Shown here piece by piece: positions 35,848-44,241 of a stretch of 64,000 bases of DNA. The stretch is taken from assembly GCF_014518315.1 (NCBI RefSeq), contig NZ_JACVEL010000002.1, positions 372,001-436,000 on the forward strand, given 5' to 3'. The first letter of the stretch is position 1. Each line of letters begins with the position of its first letter. Under the pieces are notes generated by a model that was not told where the DNA came from, did not search any database, and saw only the letters and a program-made list of their open reading frames with translations. Position numbers and translations under genes: made by a program. The stretch is from Taishania pollutisoli. GTDB lineage: Bacteria; Bacteroidota; Bacteroidia; Flavobacteriales_D; Crocinitomicaceae.

Positions 35848-37620
35848 TTATTCTTTATGTATGCTTTCAACATACAGGTTATCCCCAAAGATAACATGAA
35901 TCAGGTAAAAACCGGCCTTTAATAACGAAATGGTAATGATTTCTTCTTGTGAAGTTAACTTTACAGAATAAACAAGTTTTCCTGATACATCATACATCTG
36001 AACATTGCTGTTTTCCGGATACATTTTATTCAATCGTACATGGATGATTTCCTTTGAAGGGTTCGGAAAAATGGCAACCGGACTTTCCTGTCCTTGTTGT
36101 GCTGTTCCGGCAGAAGAGGGTGGGAGATCTGCGTGACAGTAACTATAAGTTCCGGAAAGATAGTTGACTTTGGCTGCGTTATTTCCTGTATTGTAAAGGG
36201 TTGGTGTTCCGATTGCCGGAAACGAACCGGTATTGCTCAGGAAAGAAGGAAAAGATGAATGGTAATAAGAAGCCTCCGGTAATAGCTGCGTTCCGGAGGG
36301 ATTCAACGTGCCTTTGACTGTATTCCCGTATAAAAAATGATCGGTTCCGGACAACAGGTACAGTCCCAGTGTCAGCCCTGTGTTGGTGATTTCATTTCCG
36401 ACGATGTTTTGCCGGTCGGATGCCGGTGCATTGTTCATGAAAATGCCGTAACGTTCAGCTCTGTTCCTGAAAAAGGTGTTGTAGGGGCCATTTTTACCGT
36501 GAGAATCATCGATAACGATGTTTTGCCCGATGTTCCCTTCAAACAAATTAGCGTACACATAATTGCCGTGCAGAACCATATCACCGGCTGAGCCAGAGGG
36601 CAGAGATACTTCTGTCCAGTAAGGTGAAACAGAGTAATTGTAGCCGAATACATTGCCGTTGGCTCCGGCCTGGAGAATCATCCCATGACGCAGCTGCCGG
36701 AATATATTGTTTTCGACCAGGCATTCTCCCGCGGTCATGTGAATCATGACTCCGTATCCTTTTCCTCCGTTCCCGTAACTGTAGGCATTCTGAAAAAACG
36801 AATTCCTGATTTCGATATTGGAACTGTTGGAAATCGCAATGTGTGCATAATTACAGCTGTCGCTTTCAATTCCTTTTACCCAGCTTTCAACAGAATACTC
36901 AAACAGGATGTTGTTGGATTGGAAGTTATCGTTACTGCCACGAACAATTTTCATGCATTCGATTCCTACATTTTTCCGGGGATTTATTTTCTTTATCCAT
37001 GGGGAAAGAGAGAGGGGATAGTCCATCCGCAACGGACTGCTCAGAAAAACAGTATCTGCGTGTACAACCGCTATTTTGTTGATTTGCCCGACAGAACGCA
37101 ATGCCCATGCAGAGGTGACCAACGTGTCATCATTGAGTGTCAAGAGAATGAAATCACCGGGATTGATCCCATGATTCGGGTTCAGAACCAGGTAATTTTG
37201 ATTTTTCCCTGCACTTTCCAGTACATTGATTTCCTGATTTTCAATGCTGCCTTTTGCCTGAATTAAATCTCCGGATGCCGTAAATCTTAATGTGGTTAAT
37301 TCAGCCCCTTTTCCCCGTATGATAACAGCATCGGGGAGGTTAATTACCTGATCAAACAGGTAGGTTCCTTCATTGAACTGAATAACTCCCGGTGTATTGT
37401 TGAGTGAATTAATTGCAGCTGAAAGTGCGGTATTAGTGGGGCTACTCCCGTCTCCCGTACCGCCGTAATCGGCGATGTTAACAATCGTCGGGTAGTCCTG
37501 AATGCCGTTTTTTAGTCCCGCGAGTGACCAGTTGACCGTTCGTCCGGATGGAATTACCTGGGCAGTGCTGCAAAATGGAATGCCCGTTGTGAGTAGTAAT
37601 AGTACAAAAATTCGTGTCAT
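35848..37620 (-). CDS. Secreted right-handed beta-helix protein (pectate-lyase superfamily) with T9SS tail
   Basis: A 590-aa secreted protein. After a signal peptide (about 1-20), it opens with I-V-N-I-A-D-Y-G-G-T-G-D-G-S-S-P-T-N-T-A-L, the start of pectate-lyase-3/GH28-like parallel beta-helices, and continues as Asn/Gly-rich coils (for example I-E-I-R-N-S-F-F-Q-N-A). Residues about 510-590 are a type A sorting domain (I-F-P-N-P-S, G-F-Y-L-I-H-V). It could be a polysaccharide lyase or a glycan-binding adhesin; no catalytic residues are certain. A weak -7 box (minus strand CTAAAGTA, 37643-37650) precedes it. Confidence 0.83.
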   Translation of the reverse strand: MTRIFVLLLLTTGIPFCSTAQVIPSGRTVNWSLAGLKNGIQDYPTIVNIADYGGTGDGSSPTNTALSAAINSLNNTPGVIQFNEGTYLFDQVINLPDAVIIRGKGAELTTLRFTASGDLIQAKGSIENQEINVLESAGKNQNYLVLNPNHGINPGDFILLTLNDDTLVTSAWALRSVGQINKIAVVHADTVFLSSPLRMDYPLSLSPWIKKINPRKNVGIECMKIVRGSNDNFQSNNILFEYSVESWVKGIESDSCNYAHIAISNSSNIEIRNSFFQNAYSYGNGGKGYGVMIHMTAGECLVENNIFRQLRHGMILQAGANGNVFGYNYSVSPYWTEVSLPSGSAGDMVLHGNYVYANLFEGNIGQNIVIDDSHGKNGPYNTFFRNRAERYGIFMNNAPASDRQNIVGNEITNTGLTLGLYLLSGTDHFLYGNTVKGTLNPSGTQLLPEASYYHSSFPSFLSNTGSFPAIGTPTLYNTGNNAAKVNYLSGTYSYCHADLPPSSAGTAQQGQESPVAIFPNPSKEIIHVRLNKMYPENSNVQMYDVSGKLVYSVKLTSQEEIITISLLKAGFYLIHVIFGDNLYVESIHKE

Positions 37621-37710
37621 AACTGTAGTGATAGAATGACAACTAAAGTAAAGAAATAATCTGAAAATGAGTAATTACAGCTACTGATTGTTAGCTGTAA
37701 AGTCGTTATT

Positions 37711-38952
37711 TTATTCGTAAATCAGGTATTTCTTCCTGATTTTCCGGAACTCTTTCAGGTCATCTTCCCAACTGTCGCGGATTTCAGTTTCGCTGCAAAA
37801 TGAGTTCAATTGCATGATCAATTGATCGTTGCCTGCAAGCAGGTTGAAAAATTTCGGTCGATCCACCCACTTTTCACCATATTTTTCATACAGAATATCA
37901 CGTGCTTCAAACAGGTAATCCAGTCGTAATCGCTTGAAACGACGATCATTTTGAGTTAGATCTATACCATAACAAACGGTGTTTTTTAACTTCGGATCGG
38001 TTGCTCCTTTTACAGAGACAGGTGTAAATGAAAATTCTTTTCGGGGGAAATCCGGACTTCCGAAGAGTTCAAACGGTGTTGGAGTTCCTCTTCCTACACT
38101 GACCATTGTTCCTTCAAAAAAACACAAACTCGGGTACAGGATAATGGCGTTATCCGTTTTCAGATTGGGGGAAGGAGGGACCGGGAGTGAGTAACTGTCT
38201 TTGTGGCGATAATTTAGAATTTCAATAACTGTCAGATCACACTTCAGACTGTCTTTCATCCATTTTTCCCCGTTGATCATCTGTCCGTATTCTCCGATTG
38301 TCATACCATACAATACAGGGACCGGATGCATTCCGATGAACGACTCAAATCCGGGGGTTCTGACTGGCCCGTCAACGATGTGTCCGTTTGGATTTGGACG
38401 ATCCAGTAACAGTACCTTAATTCCTTTTTCAGCAGCAGCTTCCATAACGTAATGCAGGGTAGAAATATATGTATAGAAACGTACACCGACATCCTGCAGG
38501 TCAAATACGATCACATCGATACTGTCTAATAATTCGGGCTTGGGCTTCTTATTATCGCCATATAGCGATATAACAGGAAGGCCGGTTTTGTCATCGATTC
38601 CGTCATCGATTTTTGCTCCTGCATCTCCGTCTCCCCGAAAACCGTGCTCGGGACAAAATACTTTGACTACCTTAATGCTTCTGCTGATGAGTGAATCCAC
38701 CAGGTGAGTCGTACCAATCAGGGACGTTTGATTTCCGACAACGGCAATGCGTTTATTTTCCAACTGAGGAAGGTACACGTCCATTTGATAAGCACCGGGA
38801 AGAATTTCTTCTCCTTTTTCTTCGACATCAGCATCATCCGGAGTATCAGAATTACTATATGAATAATGGGTACTTCCAGTCAGGAGAATTAAAATCATAC
38901 AAAATGTTTTCAAGCCAAAAACCTTTGTGTAATTTAGCGTCCAAAATCGCAT
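37711..38952 (-). CDS. DUF1343 protein (NamZ-like exo-beta-N-acetylmuramidase family)
   Basis: A 413-aa exported protein of the DUF1343 family, whose characterised member NamZ removes terminal N-acetylmuramate from peptidoglycan fragments. Visible family blocks: V-G-N-Q-T-S-L, F-C-P-E-H-G-F-R-G (the conserved E-H-G), V-F-D-L-Q-D-V-G-V-R-F-Y-T-Y, and L-D-R-P-N-P-N-G. A hydrophobic signal segment occurs at about 14-27. Start 38952 is chosen because longer in-frame starts run into the divergent permease gene; the two genes start 4 bp apart. Confidence 0.85.
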   Translation of the reverse strand: MRFWTLNYTKVFGLKTFCMILILLTGSTHYSYSNSDTPDDADVEEKGEEILPGAYQMDVYLPQLENKRIAVVGNQTSLIGTTHLVDSLISRSIKVVKVFCPEHGFRGDGDAGAKIDDGIDDKTGLPVISLYGDNKKPKPELLDSIDVIVFDLQDVGVRFYTYISTLHYVMEAAAEKGIKVLLLDRPNPNGHIVDGPVRTPGFESFIGMHPVPVLYGMTIGEYGQMINGEKWMKDSLKCDLTVIEILNYRHKDSYSLPVPPSPNLKTDNAIILYPSLCFFEGTMVSVGRGTPTPFELFGSPDFPRKEFSFTPVSVKGATDPKLKNTVCYGIDLTQNDRRFKRLRLDYLFEARDILYEKYGEKWVDRPKFFNLLAGNDQLIMQLNSFCSETEIRDSWEDDLKEFRKIRKKYLIYE

Positions 38953-38956
38953 TGTA

Positions 38957-40666
38957 TTGTCTTTCGAGTATTTCATATCAAAACGTATCCTAAAAAGTGA
39001 AGCACAAGGTAAGAAAGTTTCCAGGGCAATTGTACGTATCTCTGTAATAAGTATTGCACTGGCCATTGTTGTTAACTTAATCACACTGGCTGTTGTCAAA
39101 GGCTTTCAGAATCAGGTAAGGGACAAAGTTTCTGGTTTCGGAGCACATTTAAGCATTTTATCTGCATCCGGCGGAAACATGCATGAATCATCACCAATCC
39201 TCAAAAATCAGGCCTTTTTTGACGAAATAAAAAAAATAAAAGGAATCAAGAACATTGCTCCGGTTGCCTATAAACCTGTTTTGTTTCAGAGCGACAGAAA
39301 TCAGCGGACGGTAAAACTTCCCGATGGAAAAGATACCGTGATTACTGAGCAAAACGTGCACGGTGGTTTGTTGAAAGGTGTGGACAATCAATACGACTGG
39401 GATTTTTTTAAAGCCAATCTCAAGGAAGGAAGCATTCCTGTTTTTCAACCAGGTAAAGTTTCGGAAGAAATTTTGCTTTCCCGTAAAATGGCGAATGATC
39501 TGAGCTTTAAGACCGGTGATACAATCCGTGCTTATTTTGTCCGATCGAACCCGGTGTTGAAAAAATTAATCGTAAAAGGGATTTATGAAACCGGACTGGA
39601 AGAACACGACGCAAAAATTGCGATCGGTGATTTACGTCTGGTACAGGAGTTAAACGATTGGGGAATTCAGGCGACAATTGAAATCGAAGATTCACTGTAT
39701 ACGGTTCCGGGATATGAAAGTCAATTGATTGTTCGTGTCAAAGCACGTGGCGGACAGGGACAATTTCGCTACGATTGGGGCAGGGGAGCTGAAATTTATG
39801 GAGCAAAGACATATAATGCAGATAAAGATACGACGTTCCGTGTCATTGTTTCGGATTTTTCGACGAGTCTGTTGAAGGAAGAATCCATTACGCTCGAAGA
39901 TACTGCTTATTTGAAAATTTCCATTACAGGTGATAGGAACAGTGTGAATCAGTTTGAGAAAGATGCAGACGGATTTCTTGTTAAAAACTACGAAAACGAA
40001 GACGGAACTATCTATACAATCAATGCGGGAAATAAAACCGTGCGGGTGGAGCAAATAAACGGACAGGGAAGTTATCAGCAATACATCGCGGGATTTGAAA
40101 TCAAAGTGAACGATTGGAACCAACTGGATGCCATTCGAAAGGAAGTAAAATCAAAGGTAGAGTTTCTTCCATCTAAAAAAGGAGAGCTGTTCCGGGTAGA
40201 AAGCATTCGTGAAGCAGAGAGCGATATTTTTGTGTGGCTCGGATTTCTGGATCTGAATGTATTGATCATCATTGTACTGATGATTCTCATCGGGATTATT
40301 AACATGGGGTCTGCGTTGTTGGTACTGATTCTGGTCAGAACAAATTTCATCGGCATCCTGAAATCGATGGGGGCGACGAACTGGGCCATCCGGAAGATTT
40401 TCCTGATCCAGGCTGCTTTCCTGATTCTGAAAGGAATGTTGGTTGGCAACATTGTCGGTATCGGTATCGCTTTACTGCAATATTATTTCAACATCATTCC
40501 ACTCAACCCGGAAGTATATTACCTGAATACCGTTCCGATCGAATTGAGTTTTACCAGCTGGTTCTTATTGAACCTGGGGACACTCATTGTGTGTGTGGCT
40601 GCATTGATCGTTCCGAGCATGGTCATTACACGGATCAGTCCGGCAAAAGCAGTGAAATTTAATTAA
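38957..40666 (+). CDS. FtsX/LolC-type ABC transporter permease
   Basis: A 569-aa permease with TTG start. The N-terminal cytoplasmic strand and first membrane helix (M-S-F-E-Y-F-I-S-K-R, about 1-60) are typical of LolC/E-like proteins, followed by a periplasmic domain and three C-terminal helices (about 430-560) ending V-I-T-R-I-S-P-A-K-A-V. The periplasmic domain has an extra stretch of about 125 residues (about 255-380, Y-D-W-G-R-G-A-E and repeated D-T-T-F-R-V) that makes it longer than the usual 400 or so residues. It is not beside an ATPase gene. Lipoprotein release is the family role. Confidence 0.83.
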   Translation: MSFEYFISKRILKSEAQGKKVSRAIVRISVISIALAIVVNLITLAVVKGFQNQVRDKVSGFGAHLSILSASGGNMHESSPILKNQAFFDEIKKIKGIKNIAPVAYKPVLFQSDRNQRTVKLPDGKDTVITEQNVHGGLLKGVDNQYDWDFFKANLKEGSIPVFQPGKVSEEILLSRKMANDLSFKTGDTIRAYFVRSNPVLKKLIVKGIYETGLEEHDAKIAIGDLRLVQELNDWGIQATIEIEDSLYTVPGYESQLIVRVKARGGQGQFRYDWGRGAEIYGAKTYNADKDTTFRVIVSDFSTSLLKEESITLEDTAYLKISITGDRNSVNQFEKDADGFLVKNYENEDGTIYTINAGNKTVRVEQINGQGSYQQYIAGFEIKVNDWNQLDAIRKEVKSKVEFLPSKKGELFRVESIREAESDIFVWLGFLDLNVLIIIVLMILIGIINMGSALLVLILVRTNFIGILKSMGATNWAIRKIFLIQAAFLILKGMLVGNIVGIGIALLQYYFNIIPLNPEVYYLNTVPIELSFTSWFLLNLGTLIVCVAALIVPSMVITRISPAKAVKFN

Positions 40667-40695
40667 TTCAGATTATTTACAGGAAATAAAAAAAA

Positions 40696-40712
40696 CGGGC
40701 TTTGTAAGCCCG
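40696..40712 (-). terminator. Terminator hairpin downstream of purE
   Basis: A 7-bp GC-rich stem (CGGGCTT at 40696-40702, AAGCCCG at 40706-40712, loop TGT) is followed by a T-run on the minus strand. It ends the purE transcript and may also act on the permease transcript. Confidence 0.8.
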
Positions 40713-40739
40713 CTTCTGTGTTTTGTACGATCCAATCAA

Positions 40740-41243
40740 TTAATCCAGTACGTTTTTATTTTCATCCAGATCAGCAGCACTTTTAATCACAGCTTCTCTC
40801 AAATCTTTCATGTAATCATCAATTTTTGCCAGAATCTGATCATTGCTGGCTCCGATGATTTTTGCTGCCAGAATACCTGCGTTTTTCGCTCCGTTCAGAG
40901 CAACTGTTGCAACGGGAATTCCATTTGGCATTTGTAAAATGGACAAAATACTGTCCCATCCGTCAATGGAGTTGGCAGATTTAATCGGAACTCCGATCAC
41001 GGGGATTGCTGTCAATGAAGCAGTCATTCCCGGTAAGTGAGCAGCTCCTCCGGCTCCGGCAATAATTACATTGATTCCTCTTTTTCTTGCTTCACGGGCA
41101 TATTCGACCATCAAATCCGGTGTTCTGTGCGCCGACACAATATTTAATTCATAAGCAATTCCAAACGATTCCAACATTTCAGCAGCTTCCTGCATGATTG
41201 GTAAATCCGTTTTGCTTCCCATGATAATTCCTACTTTTGCCAT
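40740..41243 (-). CDS. purE: N5-carboxyaminoimidazole ribonucleotide mutase
   Basis: A 167-aa PurE of purine synthesis. Key parts are G-I-I-M-G-S-K-T-D (about 5-13), S-A-H-R-T-P (His/Arg of the active site), A-G-A-G-G-A-A-H-L-P-G and P-V-I-G-V-P. It is a free-standing class I type, with no PurK fusion. The 5' end overlaps the TDO-family gene by 13 nt, so the two are transcribed together. Confidence 0.97.
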   Translation of the reverse strand: MAKVGIIMGSKTDLPIMQEAAEMLESFGIAYELNIVSAHRTPDLMVEYAREARKRGINVIIAGAGGAAHLPGMTASLTAIPVIGVPIKSANSIDGWDSILSILQMPNGIPVATVALNGAKNAGILAAKIIGASNDQILAKIDDYMKDLREAVIKSAADLDENKNVLD

Positions 41244-42226
41244 CCTTTAAATTGTTTATTAGTTGTTAATTCCGAAATGTCGGTTATTGTCTTATAGCCC
41301 TCTAAGTTATCAATTCCCCAGTTATCTAACTCACTATCGGTCCATAATTCTGGAAAAAATATTCTTTTCTGGTATTGTGGCAGCATGTATTTCTTCCAGT
41401 CACTTCCTCCGGTTGCTTCACCGGAACCTTTACCGCTTTCAATGTAATGTCTGGCGGCATTGAAGTGATTCATGACCCATGAAATGTTTACGGTATAATC
41501 ATAATGGCGCATCGCATTGACCAATTCCAGGTTGTTGCGATCCTCTTCCGGTAGCGATTTATACTTCGCAAGCAGATTGATGGTATTGTATTCCTGCATG
41601 AAATCAATGAATTCCTTTTTATATTTCTTTTCGAAATTGGATAGCAGTGCTGATTTTTTTCCTGTTTTCGGATTCAGTCCCGCAGCCTGCCAGTACATGT
41701 TATCAAATGCATGTTCATACGGCGTGTTCCGATCGATGGTCGGACGTACTCTGAAATCGATGAGATTCAGCAGGTCTGTAGAGGCAAATTCTACTTTCCG
41801 GAATTGGGCACTCTGGAATCCACTTGCAGGTGTCAATGTATCTCTGTATTTCATGTACTGCTCAATTTCCATTCCGCTCTGCATGATATTGAACGAGTTG
41901 GAAAGCATATCAAAATAGCGACTAATACGTCCCAGGTGCATGGAGAATTTCTTGGGAGTAATTTCCTCACAATGAGAGACCTGTCCGATCTCCCATAAGA
42001 TCATTTTAAATAATAACTCATTGATTTGGTGGTACATGATAAATACCATTTCATCCGGTTCGGTTGTTCGCTGGATCTGTAGTCCAAGCAGTGCATCCAC
42101 CTGAATATAATCCCAGTAAGTTAACGGTTTCGAATGCAATAACCCTGATAAATAAATATCAGGATTTTCACGCATCGCCTGATATTTTTCATCAATCAAC
42201 TTCAAAAGTTCCTCTCTACTCAACAT
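41231..42226 (-). CDS. Tryptophan 2,3-dioxygenase family protein
   Basis: A 331-aa heme dioxygenase family protein. The family reaction opens the indole ring of tryptophan to give N-formylkynurenine. N-terminal L-T-Y-W-D-Y-I-Q-V-D-A-L-L-G-L-Q and D-E-M-V-F-I-M-Y-H-Q-I-N-E-L-L-F-K match the TDO substrate-binding stretches; G-S-G-E-A-T-G-G-S-D corresponds to the GTGGS loop, with an insertion; the H in V-M-N-H-F-N is the likely heme ligand. No kynurenine-pathway neighbour is visible. It shares a transcript with purE. Confidence 0.88.
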   Translation of the reverse strand: MLSREELLKLIDEKYQAMRENPDIYLSGLLHSKPLTYWDYIQVDALLGLQIQRTTEPDEMVFIMYHQINELLFKMILWEIGQVSHCEEITPKKFSMHLGRISRYFDMLSNSFNIMQSGMEIEQYMKYRDTLTPASGFQSAQFRKVEFASTDLLNLIDFRVRPTIDRNTPYEHAFDNMYWQAAGLNPKTGKKSALLSNFEKKYKKEFIDFMQEYNTINLLAKYKSLPEEDRNNLELVNAMRHYDYTVNISWVMNHFNAARHYIESGKGSGEATGGSDWKKYMLPQYQKRIFFPELWTDSELDNWGIDNLEGYKTITDISELTTNKQFKGWQK

Positions 42227-42248
42227 TGCTAACGGTTTAATTTTGAAT

Positions 42249-42279
42249 CAAAAATAACAGAATGATTCATTTATAGCAA
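42249..42279 (-). promoter_or_regulatory. Promoter of the TDO-purE operon
   Basis: Minus-strand TATTTTTG (42249-42256) with an upstream TTG (complement at 42277-42279), 20 bp apart; this is a full match to the Bacteroidota -33/-7 pattern. It lies 22 nt before the TDO start. Confidence 0.7.
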
Positions 42280-42483
42280 TGTTTTTTATAACAACGAACG
42301 ACTTATTTGTTAAATAATAAACTCAGTGTTAAATATGTCTTGGGAGGGTTAATTGTTTGTGGTTTGTAGTTTGTTGTCTTACAGTTTGTTATGTTATTTT
42401 TTTGTTGAATATTGATAGCCGATCAAAGAAAATAAGAAATCTCCTTTCAGTATATTTCCATAACTAAAACTAAGAAGCATAAA

Positions 42484-42511
42484 AAAGGGAAGTGTGTTAA
42501 AACTTCCCTTT
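42484..42511 (-). terminator. Terminator hairpin after the beta-barrel gene
   Basis: A 10-bp stem (42484-42493 with 42502-42511, 8-nt loop) is followed on the minus strand by a run of T. Confidence 0.75.
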
Positions 42512-42529
42512 GTGATATATTGTAACATT

Positions 42530-44236
42530 TTATAACCTGAAGGTCAGCCCACCCAATACCTGGAAGCTGTGAACCGGTGCGTTGTACCAGCGTTGGTAGC
42601 GTTGTGCAGCGATGTTGTTGAGCTGTACAAAAACAGACAGTCTGCGTGTATAACGGTATTCCAACCCCAGGTTGAAATCATAGATAGCTCCCAGTTTTCT
42701 GAAATACTGTAAATCTTCTTCCTGTACACCGTCTCCCGGTGCATAGACCAATGCTTTCCTTCCCGTTTCCAGTTTGAAATCAAAATTAGCATAGAATTTA
42801 TCGAATAAATTATAGTGTACGCGGGTTACTAATTCAAAATCTGGTCTGTTCCACGCATGGACATTGTTTCGCAATTCATACGAACGGTAGCGACCCAAGA
42901 CATCTATTTTTAACTTTTCAAGCATCTGATAGGAAATAGATCCTTCCAGTGTAAATACTTTTGCGGTATCAAAAATAACATCAAAGCGATTTCCCGGTGA
43001 ATAAACAGTATCATTAACAAACAACGCCATGTTTTGGATAAATGAATATCCTCCGCCGATGTTAAAAGAGATACTTCTGCTCAAGGTTCCTTTGAACCCT
43101 CCGTAGACATCAATCGCTGTATTTTCGTTTTTCATCGCCACGTTTGGCCGCAGAAATTCATTTTCCAATGTCAGTGATTTCAATGAAGTTTGTTTCATTC
43201 CCCCGCGAACACCAATGTACGGGATAAACATATCGTTGAAAAGGGAATATTTTACTTCGGCAACAGGGTAGATATGTACTTTTGTTTTCCCGTCTGCATT
43301 CACCGTCAGGTCCAGTCCGACCGTTGCTTTAAATTTGTCGTTCCACAAGTAGGTTTTAAAGCTTGGCTTTAAACTAATGATGGTGTTTGGTCGTACAATT
43401 GCCGTATCGATCGGGCTGATGGAATCGGTTTCATTTCCGTACCGGTACTTGTTGTGCATAATGTCGAGTCCTACCGAATAAATGTTTTCGTTCAGTCGAT
43501 ACTCTCCCAATCCGTTGATGGCAAAGAAATTTTCTCTTGAACGCCAGTCTGCCAGTGAATCAATCGATGGTTTCAGTGTATTGAAATGGTTGTACTTCAA
43601 TCCCAGTTGGTAATTAATTCCAAAAGTGTCAATTTTTGCATTGCTTTTGTACAACACATCAAATCCCAAGTCATTGTAGCGCTGGCGGGTTCTGTCTTTT
43701 CCCAGTGAATCCAGCGGAGCCTGAATGGCATAGTAATGCAATCCCTGATTTCTGTAATGGAAGTCTCCCAGTAACTGGTAGCGTTTTTCATTAATTCCTC
43801 CATATGCTCCGATTGAAGTCCTATCAAACGTGTTGCGCTCATAACCGGGAATATTTCCCCATGAACTCAGGTGTTTTACATTGGCACCATACACATATTT
43901 CCGCGAACGTGTATTGTTGAAATACACTTCTCCCAGAGGCATGAGTTCTGTTCCTACCCCCAGTTTAATATACGTCGTATATAGTTGATCGAGTTGTTCT
44001 TTGATCTTGATTGTTGCCGGTTCGATCCGGTCAACCTCTGTTGTTGTTTTGAATTGTGTGGACAACAAGGGGTATTCGGTAACCTTTTGTTGGATGATGG
44101 TATCATCAATCACAGGTCGTCCCGCGATGCGTTGCGCTTTTTCAATTTCACGGCGCGTTTGTCCCTGCAGGATTACATCTTGTGCTAAAACGGCTGAACC
44201 GATTCCAAGAAATACAATTGAGATGAATGTCTTCAT
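42530..44236 (-). CDS. Outer-membrane beta-barrel protein (TonB-receptor barrel-like, no plug)
   Basis: A 568-aa exported protein with a signal peptide (about 1-18), an Arg/Gln-rich linker and then a long series of alternating strands, many ending in aromatic residues. The C-terminus is L-T-F-R-L, close to an outer-membrane insertion signal. No TonB-box plug is apparent, so it may be a barrel without its own plug or a transport partner of the upstream TPR protein. The TPR gene ends 5 nt upstream, so the two are co-transcribed. Function is unknown. Confidence 0.72.
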   Translation of the reverse strand: MKTFISIVFLGIGSAVLAQDVILQGQTRREIEKAQRIAGRPVIDDTIIQQKVTEYPLLSTQFKTTTEVDRIEPATIKIKEQLDQLYTTYIKLGVGTELMPLGEVYFNNTRSRKYVYGANVKHLSSWGNIPGYERNTFDRTSIGAYGGINEKRYQLLGDFHYRNQGLHYYAIQAPLDSLGKDRTRQRYNDLGFDVLYKSNAKIDTFGINYQLGLKYNHFNTLKPSIDSLADWRSRENFFAINGLGEYRLNENIYSVGLDIMHNKYRYGNETDSISPIDTAIVRPNTIISLKPSFKTYLWNDKFKATVGLDLTVNADGKTKVHIYPVAEVKYSLFNDMFIPYIGVRGGMKQTSLKSLTLENEFLRPNVAMKNENTAIDVYGGFKGTLSRSISFNIGGGYSFIQNMALFVNDTVYSPGNRFDVIFDTAKVFTLEGSISYQMLEKLKIDVLGRYRSYELRNNVHAWNRPDFELVTRVHYNLFDKFYANFDFKLETGRKALVYAPGDGVQEEDLQYFRKLGAIYDFNLGLEYRYTRRLSVFVQLNNIAAQRYQRWYNAPVHSFQVLGGLTFRL

Positions 44237-44241
44237 GGCGA

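Larger units (their letters stand above)
42227..42529. other. Intergenic region, 303 bp: promoter and terminator, no gene
   Basis: The right part of the TDO promoter (see 42249-42279) sits here, then a low-complexity GTTTGT-rich stretch (42350-42400), then the terminator of the barrel protein gene. I see no coding sequence. Confidence 0.6.

Noticed and set aside
36685-37266. 193-codon plus-strand open frame
   Set aside because: Antisense to the beta-helix gene, no family motifs.
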